Shown here piece after piece: positions 28,438 to 39,000 of a stretch of DNA of 48,282 bases (positions within the stretch are counted from its first letter, which is position 1; each line of letters starts with the position of its first letter). The DNA is from Saprospiraceae bacterium (GTDB lineage Bacteria > Bacteroidota > Bacteroidia > Chitinophagales > Saprospiraceae). The position numbers were made by a program, and so were the translations under genes. A model generated the notes under the pieces. It saw only the letters and a list, made by a program, of their open reading frames with translations, did no database searches and was not told the origin of the DNA. Location of the stretch: assembly GCA_013140975.1 (NCBI GenBank), contig JABFRV010000072.1:1-48282 (forward strand), in the 5' to 3' direction.

Positions 28438-28445
28438 TAACTTTG
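28438..28445 (+). promoter_or_regulatory. Candidate -7 promoter element of the SdrD_B/CHU_C gene
   Basis: TAACTTTG matches TAnnTTTG and lies 45 nt before the ATG at 28491. It includes the TTG at 28443 that would otherwise be read as an upstream start, which argues for the ATG. Confidence 0.45.
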
Positions 28446-28490
28446 AGAAAAGCTGTACAGGATTCCGATATAAAATTCGACAAACAAAGA

Positions 28491-31400
28491 ATGAAAGCCT
28501 TTATAATCAAATGGTTATGCATTAAGACAATATTGTCCGCACTGTGCTATTTTTGCCTAACTTCAGTATTTGCATCTGGTTCAATAACTTATAAGCCTGC
28601 GTTTTCTCAGCCTGCAATGGCAACTGAATTGCGAATTGACAGTGTCATAGTAGGTGATTGCGAGTTTGGTGCCCGAACCGGAAACAAGTCTAAAGTTCTT
28701 GTAGCTGTCTTTATTAGCTGGAAGGAACCTGATCCAGGATCAAAAATTGTTGTCAAACTTAATGGTCAGTCTATTCACTTTGATCCATTTATTAAAGCTT
28801 GCCCACCTTATGTCCAATTTATCCTTGACCCGGATGGCGGATCTTATCTGGTTGAAGCAAACTTCAATTTACTTTCCACTGTTGTTGCAATACCTGTAAG
28901 AATAGATTTGCCTCTTCCCTGTGACCCACCAATATGCAGCGGAACTTCTAGTATTGGTGGCAAAATTTATAATGACTTTAATAATAACGGATCTCAGGAT
29001 TTATCTGAAACAGGTGTTCCGAATATTGATATTTATATTTATGACGACAGTAAACTTTTAATTGCTCAAACGAAATCAAAAACAAACGGAGTATGGGCGG
29101 CGAATGGCTTAACAGCTGGAACCAAAGTGAGAGTTGAATTTCAGATTCCTTCAGGTAAATTTGATTCTAACATAGGAACTGAGAATAAGACAAGAACTCA
29201 AAAAACAGTTGTAGGTGATTGTAATGTACACCTCGGTTTATTTAATCTCGAATCTGTTGTAGAAGAAAACCCATGGATTGTAACAGCGATTTTTACAAAA
29301 GGAAAATCAAGTGACTCAACAAGCCCTGCCTCTACTAATCCTTCTATTATTTCCAATCAATTTAACACCAGTTCAGGAGGACCAAGATTAGGTCCTAATG
29401 GTAGTTATTATTTTGCAAGTGCGAGAGAAACAGGATCTATATGGGGATTGGGTTTTCAGGAAAACACAAAGCAATTATTTTCGTCAGCATTCCTAAAACG
29501 AAATGCTGAATTAGGTCCTGCAGGTTTAGGTGCTATTTATCAGACCAATCTGAGTAATATTCTTCCCTCTCCTGTAAGTAATAGTAACTTTCAATACTAT
29601 GGAAATACCAAACTATTTCTAAATTTAGATGATTTTGGAATCCAGACTGGAAACGAATCAACTCTAATAAGAGATATTTCCTTTAACCCGAATGATGCTT
29701 CACGTGATTCAACTTGTTTTCCACTTGTCGGCAAATGGGGACTCGGTGATCTGGATTTAAATAAGAGGGGAGATTCATTGTTTGTTGTAAATATGTATAA
29801 TAGAAGCTTAATAATTATTGAGATTGGAAATCCTGTCCAACTTCCTATTGCAGCAAATAGAATTACGGAAATTCCAATTCCAGCTCCGAATTGTTTTAAT
29901 AATAGCGATTGGCGGCCGTGGGCATTAAAGTATCATGAAGGAAGTTTATATATTGGTGGAGTATGTTCTGCAGAATCAACTTTGAAAAGCGATGATTTAA
30001 AAGCTATTGTTTACAAATTTGACAATGGAAATTTTTCAGAGATAATCAATATAGAATTAAATTATACAAAAGGTTTTCTCGAAGGTAATATTTGTTCGAA
30101 CTTCAAACACTGGTCAAACGATTACTATTATTATCAAGTTAGAGGGGATGTAAGTTGTGCTCCTGTTCCGGTTTTATCAGATATAGAATTTGATTCAGAA
30201 GGCAACTTGATTCTTGGACTTGGAGATCGATTTGGTTATCAGACCGGCGGAAGAGATTTTGGCACAAGAAGAAACGACAACATAGTATATATACACTTTG
30301 CAGGTGGTGATTTACTAAAATTATTTAAACATAAACATACTTACCTTCTTGAAAAAAATGCAACAGCCGGATTTTATACTACAAGTGGTTCCAACAATAA
30401 TCAAGGTGTATGTGGAGGTGAATTCTTTTTTCAGGATGGTTTCTTTTCTCATCAGGAAAGTGCACTAGGAGGTCTTGCAATTCATCCTAGTTATAATACC
30501 ATTTTATCAACTATGATGGACCCCGCTAATATTTGGTCTAACGGCTGGAGTCAGTTGGATAATTCAATAGGTAGCAAAAATGTAAATTACAATCTCTTTA
30601 CAGGAGAGCGTGGAACATTTGGAAAATCTGCAGGTCTTGGAGATATAGAAATTCTTATCGGCTCATCGACTCCCAAAGGGATTGGAATTTCTGTTGGAAA
30701 TTATATTTGGGATGATAAGGACTCTGATGGACTTCAGGATCCCGGTGAAGATGTTTTAAACGGATTGAATGTTAGACTTTATGATCAATCTGGAACTTTA
30801 GTCTCTTCAACGACTACAAATAATGAGGGCCAATATTATTTTAATGACTTAAGTTCTTTTTCTTTATATTATGTTCAAATTGGAGATGATATCGATTATG
30901 TAAACGGAAAATTAATTCTTAACAATAAAATATATTTTCCTACAGTACTGAGAAATAAAAATAATTCCGGAAATATAGAAAATGATTCTGATGCAGAGTT
31001 ATATAAAAATATGCCATCAAGATTTACTGATAAAATTGTTTTTCCATATACTTCCGGTAAAGGAGGTGAGAATGATTTTTCTCTTGACTTTGGGCTCCGT
31101 AGATGTACTAAAACTATTATAGATACATTTGAATATAAACTCTGCTTGAATGATTCAATAGAAATAGAAAAGGTATGGTATTCATCCACGAATCCATATG
31201 GCGAACACAAATATCCGGGATTGGGTGAAAATGGTTGTGATTCAACGGCTATAATAATAATACAATCACTACCACTAAGCTCATATCAGCTTGATTCTAC
31301 TATATGCAAAGGAGGCACACTTAGAATTCACAATATTTTGTTTGATGAAAATCACACACAGGATAGTGTAACATTATTTTCCGCGAGTAGTACCGGCTGC

Positions 31401-32687
31401 GATTCTACGATTAGAATATCTATAAAATTTAATAACCATAGCTCTTCAACTTTAGACACTGTTGTTTGCCCTGATGAAGAAGTAAGATTACATTCTGTTG
31501 TTTTGAATGCCAATAATCCAACAGCCTCAATCGTACTTAGTAATGCGAATCAATATGGCTGCGATTCTGTTATACAAGCCAGAATTCTATTTAAAACTAA
31601 ATCCTATCATACGATTGATACTACGATCTGTCGTGGAAGTTTTGTAAGAATTCTGAACCGAACATTTGATGAGAAAAATCCGACCGGAACAATCATTTTA
31701 AATGGCGCCAATTATGTGGGTTGTGACTCATTGATTGATGTTCGTTTACAATTTAATAATCACACCAATGGAAAATATGATACTACGGTTTGCAGGAATC
31801 ATTCAGTGGTTATTCACAATCAAACATTTGATTTAAATAATCCTTCCGGTATCATTCAATTGAGCAAGGCTAACCAATATGGTTGCGACTCTACCGTTCA
31901 ATTTACATTACATTTTCATCCCAATAAGCAAAGTAGAATAGACACTGCTATCTGCCCGGGTTCGACAATTACAATCAATGGCCACATATTTGATGAAAAG
32001 AAATTAAGGGAAGAAATTTTTTATCCTTCTTCTTCCCAACATGGATGCGACTCAAGCTTGGTTGTGTCAGTTAAAGTACTACCGCAATATAAATATGTAG
32101 ACAGTGTTGAAGCCTGTGATGAATATTATTGGGATCTAAATCGTCAATCATACAAAGAGAGTGGTGTTTTTGATATTCTAAGGACTACTAAGGATGGTTG
32201 TGATTCTACCTATAAATTAATATTAAAAATATATCCTTCGTATACATTTCGTGATACTGTCTGTACTATAAACAAATATCATTGGGTATTTGGTAAGAAA
32301 AACTTTGATACAAGTGGAGTCTTTACTGCCAGACTTGAGACACATGAAGGATGTGACTCTATCAGAATTCTTTATTTGGAAATTCTAAGTGAAGGAGAAG
32401 TATATGTTCCCAATGTCTTCAGTCCAAATGGAGATGGCATAAATGATAAAACTACTGTATACTCCAATCCTGATGTTCATCTTATTGACATGTTTAGAAT
32501 TTATGATCGCTGGGGCGAACTCATGTATGAGAATAAATCTTTTCCTCCAAATGATCCACGAATTGGGTGGGATGGAGTATTTCTCTATGAATTATGTCAA
32601 CCTGCTGTCTTTACATATTACGTAGAATGGCGAGATAAGCTAGGCGGACCACACAGGGCTGTTGGTGATATTACGCTTGTGCGATAA
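28491..32687 (+). CDS. Multidomain surface protein: two SdrD_B, propeller-like core, GCDS repeats and CHU_C tail
   Basis: 1398 residues from the ATG. Signal peptide at 1-29 (CIKTILSALCYFCLTSVFAS). SdrD_B 1 at about 154-245 (IYNDFNNNGSQDLSE). A large probable beta-propeller follows at 258-725, with GSIWGLGFQENTKQLFSSAF and VGKWGLGDLDLNKRGDSLFV, a pattern known from other SdrD_B-linked proteins. SdrD_B 2 lies at 733-865 (YIWDDKDSDGLQDPGED). Eight repeats of about 50-54 residues follow at 872-1302, each with a D-T/S-x-x-C start and a GCDS motif. The last about 95 residues (VYVPNVFSPNGDGINDK ... RIYDRWGELMYE ... GWDG) are the gliding-motility-associated C-terminal domain, a T9SS type B tail. The other sorted proteins here have type A tails, so this one may be retained or attached differently. 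Role in adhesion or gliding is inferred. Confidence 0.9.
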   Translation: MKAFIIKWLCIKTILSALCYFCLTSVFASGSITYKPAFSQPAMATELRIDSVIVGDCEFGARTGNKSKVLVAVFISWKEPDPGSKIVVKLNGQSIHFDPFIKACPPYVQFILDPDGGSYLVEANFNLLSTVVAIPVRIDLPLPCDPPICSGTSSIGGKIYNDFNNNGSQDLSETGVPNIDIYIYDDSKLLIAQTKSKTNGVWAANGLTAGTKVRVEFQIPSGKFDSNIGTENKTRTQKTVVGDCNVHLGLFNLESVVEENPWIVTAIFTKGKSSDSTSPASTNPSIISNQFNTSSGGPRLGPNGSYYFASARETGSIWGLGFQENTKQLFSSAFLKRNAELGPAGLGAIYQTNLSNILPSPVSNSNFQYYGNTKLFLNLDDFGIQTGNESTLIRDISFNPNDASRDSTCFPLVGKWGLGDLDLNKRGDSLFVVNMYNRSLIIIEIGNPVQLPIAANRITEIPIPAPNCFNNSDWRPWALKYHEGSLYIGGVCSAESTLKSDDLKAIVYKFDNGNFSEIINIELNYTKGFLEGNICSNFKHWSNDYYYYQVRGDVSCAPVPVLSDIEFDSEGNLILGLGDRFGYQTGGRDFGTRRNDNIVYIHFAGGDLLKLFKHKHTYLLEKNATAGFYTTSGSNNNQGVCGGEFFFQDGFFSHQESALGGLAIHPSYNTILSTMMDPANIWSNGWSQLDNSIGSKNVNYNLFTGERGTFGKSAGLGDIEILIGSSTPKGIGISVGNYIWDDKDSDGLQDPGEDVLNGLNVRLYDQSGTLVSSTTTNNEGQYYFNDLSSFSLYYVQIGDDIDYVNGKLILNNKIYFPTVLRNKNNSGNIENDSDAELYKNMPSRFTDKIVFPYTSGKGGENDFSLDFGLRRCTKTIIDTFEYKLCLNDSIEIEKVWYSSTNPYGEHKYPGLGENGCDSTAIIIIQSLPLSSYQLDSTICKGGTLRIHNILFDENHTQDSVTLFSASSTGCDSTIRISIKFNNHSSSTLDTVVCPDEEVRLHSVVLNANNPTASIVLSNANQYGCDSVIQARILFKTKSYHTIDTTICRGSFVRILNRTFDEKNPTGTIILNGANYVGCDSLIDVRLQFNNHTNGKYDTTVCRNHSVVIHNQTFDLNNPSGIIQLSKANQYGCDSTVQFTLHFHPNKQSRIDTAICPGSTITINGHIFDEKKLREEIFYPSSSQHGCDSSLVVSVKVLPQYKYVDSVEACDEYYWDLNRQSYKESGVFDILRTTKDGCDSTYKLILKIYPSYTFRDTVCTINKYHWVFGKKNFDTSGVFTARLETHEGCDSIRILYLEILSEGEVYVPNVFSPNGDGINDKTTVYSNPDVHLIDMFRIYDRWGELMYENKSFPPNDPRIGWDGVFLYELCQPAVFTYYVEWRDKLGGPHRAVGDITLVR
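31107..32397 (+). repeat. Eight-copy GCDS protein repeat array
   Basis: Units of about 150-165 nt encode C-x(n)-GCDS modules. Protein similarity is clear but DNA similarity is modest, unlike the nearly identical arrays in the two giant genes, so this array is older. Confidence 0.8.
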
Positions 32688-33038
32688 CAGAGTTCAAAAA
32701 TTTTCAGTATTTTTACATTGAGCAAAATTACTTATTGTAATTACTTTGTGATTGAAGATTTAAGATTATCCTGATTTTCAGCTGAATAAGCTTGATTTAA
32801 GAATTTTAAATTATTTAAGTATTACACAACATCAACAATATGCATTCTAGGAATCTGCAATCATGTAATCAAATAATCAAATTAGGATTTTTATATATTA
32901 CCAATGGATTAATGCATTGCACGTCAACTGAAATTAATTACTCCTTTTCCGATTGATGATTGCAGATTAATTGATTTCAGATATTAGAAGTAATAGATTA
33001 ATAAAAATTTGTTGCTAAAAGAAATTTAGATAAAAAAA
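32688..33038. other. Intergenic region with overlapping long-range inverted repeats
   Basis: No gene and no ordinary terminator after the plus-strand gene. AATCTGCAATCAT (32852-32864) is perfectly complementary to 32956-32968. CTGAAATTAATTA (32928-32940) pairs with 32968-32980 with one G-T position. The two pairings interleave, so they would compete or form a pseudoknot-like arrangement. It may be termination-related or the remnant of a mobile element end. Confidence 0.35.
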
Positions 33039-33067
33039 AGATCCTCATTGCAAGGCAACGAGGATCT
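33039..33067 (-). terminator. Rho-independent terminator of the 3327-residue giant gene
   Basis: 13-pair stem (AGATCCTCATTGC at 33039-33051, GCAACGAGGATCT at 33055-33067, one G-U) with a 3-nt loop and eight consecutive U on the minus strand. It begins 25 nt past the stop at 33093. Confidence 0.92.
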
Positions 33068-33092
33068 CTTAATAATTCTTTGTAGTTGCGAA

Positions 33093-36000
33093 TTATCTTA
33101 CGACCGTAAATTTCTTATTTATCATTCTCGAGTTTGTTTTAATTTGCAAACTGTATTGACCAGGAATCAGCACTTTTGTATTTAACATCTCTTTATATGT
33201 TCCGGCTTTTCTAAAACCACCAAATGGATTTGTAAATACGTTCTTTCCTTTTTCGTCAAAGACTCTAACTTCCAATTCGCTATCTTCCAATAAACCAAGT
33301 TCGATATTCAGAATGTCATCTGTTGGATTTGGATATATTGCTATATCTAGATCCTTTGAGTTTTCAATTTTTACACTCGCAATTCTGCTATATGTAAAGA
33401 TTTTATTCTTATCGACTTGCTTGATTCTATAATAATAGACTCCTGAACGAGCAACATCAAAGTCATCATAATTATAAATATGATTTCCAAAGTTTCCGTT
33501 TTCATCTGCACTCACTTGAGCAATTTTTCTATAAGACGCTTCAGACTCATGTCTTCTTTCAATTTCAAAATGATTATTATTAATTTCAACACCTGTTACC
33601 CATTTTAATGCAGTATAATTACCTTCGTAATTGGCTTCGAAGCTTAACCACTCTAGTGGTAACACCTGGAAGATTAATCCCGCATCAACTGAAGGTCGAA
33701 CTTCTCCTTTAAGAATTCTATACGTTCTGGTTGTACCATACCCATTCGTATTATCTACATCATTGTCTATATTATCATTTCCTTGTTTAGGAATTGTAAA
33801 GCCAAACGTTGCCGGAGGATCAAATTTAACATAATAGTCACCTTGATTAATTCCATCCAATTCATATGTACCATCCGCTTTTGAAACAGCTTCTGATACC
33901 ATTATACCTGTAGAATTGTATGCAGCAACATGAACATTTTCAATTGGCTGTTCACCTTGATCCTGAATTCCATTTGAATTTATATCTAACCAGACATAGT
34001 TACCAATTACCGCTTTATCAGAAAATCCTGCACCTATATGCAATACTTTCACTTCACTGTTAATCGTAAATTTTCTGGAAGTATACAAACCATTATCATG
34101 ATTAATGTCTGAATCTTTACTTGGATCAAATCCTTTTAAAGGTTCTACTAAAGCAAGGTGACCTGGTCTGTCTACTTTAATATAATACATACCTGGCTTG
34201 AAGCAGTCGAAAATATAATATCCATCGTTAGAACCTGTTCCCGGTTCAACACTTGAGATCCTATGCGCAACTTCTTGTCCGGTCATAGCATCAATTAATC
34301 TTATTCTTACTCCGTTTATTCCGTTATCTACTATATTATCTCGCACACCGTTATTGTTTACATCATAAAAAACAATACCGCTAATTGAAGGACATTTATA
34401 CAAACCAAGATCCCAGGTAAGATCTTCTTCACCAGGACTTAAAGTTGTTTTTACAGTTGTACCAGGTCCATTAGAATTATCAAGATCGGAATCCTTTACA
34501 TCCGGCCCCACATTTGCATCAGTAATAATCCATCCACTCTTTGGTGCAGGTATGAATTTCGCATAATAATCCTGTGGCATTAATCTGCAGAATTTATAAA
34601 GCCCTGAATTATCAGTAAATGCAGTTCTAACTAACTGATTCGTTTTACCATTGTATAATTCTACTTTGATATCCTTTATTCCTTCCTCATTAAATGACTG
34701 CATTCCATCTCCATTTCTATCATGCCATACATAATCGCCATAACAAGCTAACTCAACTAATCCTGCATCTTTTGTACTGTCTCTTTCTCCCCATTCAAGG
34801 AACTTGCAATCTGTAACACCCAATGTATCAACATCACTATCAATTAAATCATTAGATCCAATATTTGAAAATGTCCATGCACAATTAGGCATATTAATCG
34901 GTGTTGCATCAAATCTAAGATAGTAAGAATCTGAATCAAGACAATCAAATCCATATGCTCCATTTGCGTTAGTTGTATCTTTTGCAATTGGAATTGTAGA
35001 ATTACATTTATAAAGATATACATGCACACCTTGTATTGGAGTTTCTCCCTGATTTTGAAGGCCATCTCCGTTGAGATCTTTCCAAACATAATCTCCGATA
35101 AAAGATTTAACGATTACATTTTCCGGATCATGGTCATCCTCATCTTCATTCTCAGATTGTCCTTGTCCTGAAATAATATTATCAAATGAATCGCCAGGTT
35201 TAACCAATAATTCATAAGAAGAATTCGAATTTGGTTTACTATCAGCATCATCATTGTCTCTAATCTGATTATTTTTATCTGTCATTGATTTGATCTCAGC
35301 ATAATTCCACCAACTGTTAACGGAATTATTAACCGGGCTCTTAATCTTTAAATTCAATGGAATTTGAATACTATCACCAGGTATAAGCATAACATTTTGC
35401 GTCTTCGTTAAAATATTACCTGATAAATTCCATCCCGGATTTTGAGAACCATCAAAAGTATATCCAGCAGACAGAAAATCATTTACAGTAACACTTGACA
35501 TAGTAACATTACCTTGATTAAATACAGTAATTATGAAAGGAACTACTTCATTCAGGATATAACATGATTTCTTATTCAAAACCCACTTTCGAAGAGCAAG
35601 GTCAACAACTTCGACACATTCCGGATCGTTATCATCTTCATCATCTGATGGATTAGTCTTTCTATCTTCATTAATTTCATCATCATCTGAATCACCACAC
35701 ATAGGACTATTATCATCATTAGGATCCATATTAAAATCACTGTCGATATCACTTGTAATTATAATGCCCTGAACATCTTTTGCTTGCTTAATCTCAGCTT
35801 CATTATACCATGCAGTTAAAAAGTTACTGCTTACAGGAATAATCAAAAAGTTAAGATTTACACTCGCAGTTTCTCCTGGTAGAATAGTTGGAATAATTGT
35901 TGTTGCCATAGTTCCAGATACTAACCATCCCGGGTTATTTGGTGTAAGCACCATACCGCTTGCTAAATATTCTACAACTGAAACTTCTTTGGCAATTTTT

Positions 36001-39000
36001 GAACCTTGATTAATCACATCAATCTTGAATGATATTGTTGAACCATACTTTACCGGTCCTGTAGACGTAGTTGTTTTCCTCAAGGCTAGGTCAAATATTT
36101 CAATTCCAGCCGGATCATGATCATCTTCATCTTCGTCCGGATTATTTTTTCCGTCTTCAGTTACCACATCATCATCTGGCGATCCGGGTTTTACTGCTTT
36201 TTCTTTGGTTGAATTAGAATATGGATTGCTGTCAATATCTTCATCAGATACCTCATCTGTTCCGATGTAAGCTCTCTTTACTTCAGCAAAATTTACCCAA
36301 TCACATTCTCCTCCTGATGTTTTAACAACACGCAAAGTAATATCTATAGTTTTAGAAGAATTCGGATTCAAAATACCCGGTAAACTTCCTTCCAATTCAT
36401 TTGGAGAAATTACAGTCCAATTCGGATCACCACCTTCAAATTTTAAACCTGCAGGTAAATAGTCTGCAATTTTAACATTTTCAACAGCTGTATTTCCTTG
36501 ATTAAATACAGTCATTCTAAATGTAACCAAGTTACCATATTTATAAGGACCTGCAGTTAAAACTGTTTTCTTAAGTGCTAAGTCAATTATTTTTACATCA
36601 GTACACACAGTATCCTTTTGATCAAGAATCCCATCGTTATTTATATCTAACAATGACTCGTTAAATAAGCCTTCTTTTGAACTAGGCACTCCTGGAATAG
36701 ATGAACCACAATGTCTATAGATTTCATCTCCCGCACTTGTTGCATCAACTAAGTCAATGTTCACATTGACGGTCAATAAATAATCATGACTTGCATTAGC
36801 CAATATAATTTGATCATTAGCAATATTCCAAGGACCAACTCCAGGCAATACCAATGATATAGGGTTTGCCGGATGACCTGGAGCTGTAGAAGTATATTGA
36901 GCGTTTAAGATCGCAAAATCATCATCAAATGCAGGAGAATCAGTTAAATCATATTCACCTTGATACCCACCCAGATTATCTACTTTTATTCCATAAACAA
37001 TTGTATAATTTCCTTGTCCTGAATTTGTAACACTGACAATTCTTTTCTCATGGACGATGTATGGCAAATCAGTACATGCAGTATCGCGGTAATCCGTCCT
37101 TCCATCTACATTCACATCGAGTAAGCTTTGATTAAACAAACCTTGTTGGCTTTGTGGTGGATTCGTCGTACCGTTTCCGCAGCTCGTGTAGATATTATTT
37201 CCAGAACTTGTGGTTGATAAATCAATTTCAACTTGAAATGTTATTGAAAATACATCTGTAAGACCTGGATCCAGGTATGAATTATTAATTAATGTGATAG
37301 TTCCCGGATTGCCAACAAATGTATTGATAAAAGCTCCGCAACAAACTAAGCCTCCGGAATACTTGCCACCTAAAATTGTAATATCATCATCAAATGATGG
37401 TTGATCTTGCAAAGAATAATATCCTCTGGCACCACCAATATTCTTAACACGAATCTGATACGTAACATCATATAAATTTGGTCCAGTAGGAACTACTGTT
37501 CCTAAAGTTTTTTCATGTATAATATATGGTAAGTCAGCACAAACTGTATCTCGATAATCAGCGGCTCCATCTATGTTCACATCAAGTAAGCTTTGATTAA
37601 ACAAACCTTGTTCGCTTTGTGGTGGATTCGTTGTACCATTTCCACAGCTCGTGTAGATATTATTTCCAGAACTAGTAGTTGATAAATCAATTTCAACTTG
37701 AAATGTTATTGAAAAGACATCTGTAAAACCAGGATCCAGATACGTATTATTTATTAAAGTAATAGTTCCCGGATTGCCAACAAACGTATTAATAAATGCT
37801 CCGCAACAAACTAATCCTCCGGAATAATTGCCACCTAATATTGTAATATCATCATCAAATGATGGCTGATCTTGCAAAGTATAATATCCTCTCGCACCAC
37901 CAATATTCTTGACACGAATCTGATATGTTACATCATATAAATTTGGTCCTGTAGGAACTACTGATCCTAAAGTTTTTTCGTGTATGATAAATGGCAGATC
38001 TCCACACGCCTCATCTCTTTCATCATTTTTATCATTTGGAGTATCTAAAATTGACAAATTATATAAACCATTTTCAGGAACATAGTCGCCTGTAGTAATT
38101 TCTTTGCATGGTTTATATTGACCGTCTCCTCCAGCTGGTATTGGACCATTTAAATTCAAGGTTACCGATACCGTTAAATTATATGTATGCAACTCTGAAT
38201 CAGTAATATTTTGATTCGTTGCTAATATATATCGATCATTTCCATCAGATGATGGCACAACCGGACCTGGATTTCCACTATTTCCCGATGCATTTGTAGA
38301 ATATTTTATTGCGTTAACAACTACATCCTTGTCAAACGCAATTGAATCTTTTAATTCATACTTTCCATTACCGGTACCAATATTATCAACTGTAATTTTA
38401 AAGCTAACATCATAAGTATTTAATCCTGTTTGTACTGTACCCGTAAATTCTTTATAGTGGGTAATGATTTCGCAACCTTTAACTTCTAACATAAAACTAG
38501 AGGTAGCAGTACAACCCGTTTCAATATCAGTTACAGTTACAGTATATGTATTTGTAGCCAAAACATTATTTACCACTGCTGTTTGATTGGATCCTAAACC
38601 ATTACTCCAATTATAAGTATAATTTCCTGGTGCCTTAGGGCTTGGATTGGCTATAAGTGTAACATTATCACCAGTACAATTTGGATTGGATCCGCTTATC
38701 GTAACTGTTGGTCCGTTTAAATTAATTATGCTTTCGGCTAGAGTTGCAGAACAACCGTTATTGTCTGTTACTGTAACTGTGTATGTTCCACCTGATAATC
38801 CTAATGCTATTGGTCCAGACTGTTGAGGCAAAGTGCTCCAATAATAAGTATATGGTTGTTCACCTCCACTAGCAGTAACTGTTATAGAACCATTCAGCAT
38901 TCCGCATTCTTCATTTGTTTTCGAAACAAGACTAAGAATTGGAGGATTGTTTACTACAACAGTTGTAGAAGCACTTGCAGAACATGAATTTTCATCCGTT

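Noticed and set aside
30896-31210. 104-codon minus-strand frame inside the SdrD_B/CHU_C gene
   Set aside because: It lies fully within a well-supported plus-strand gene and has no domain of its own.
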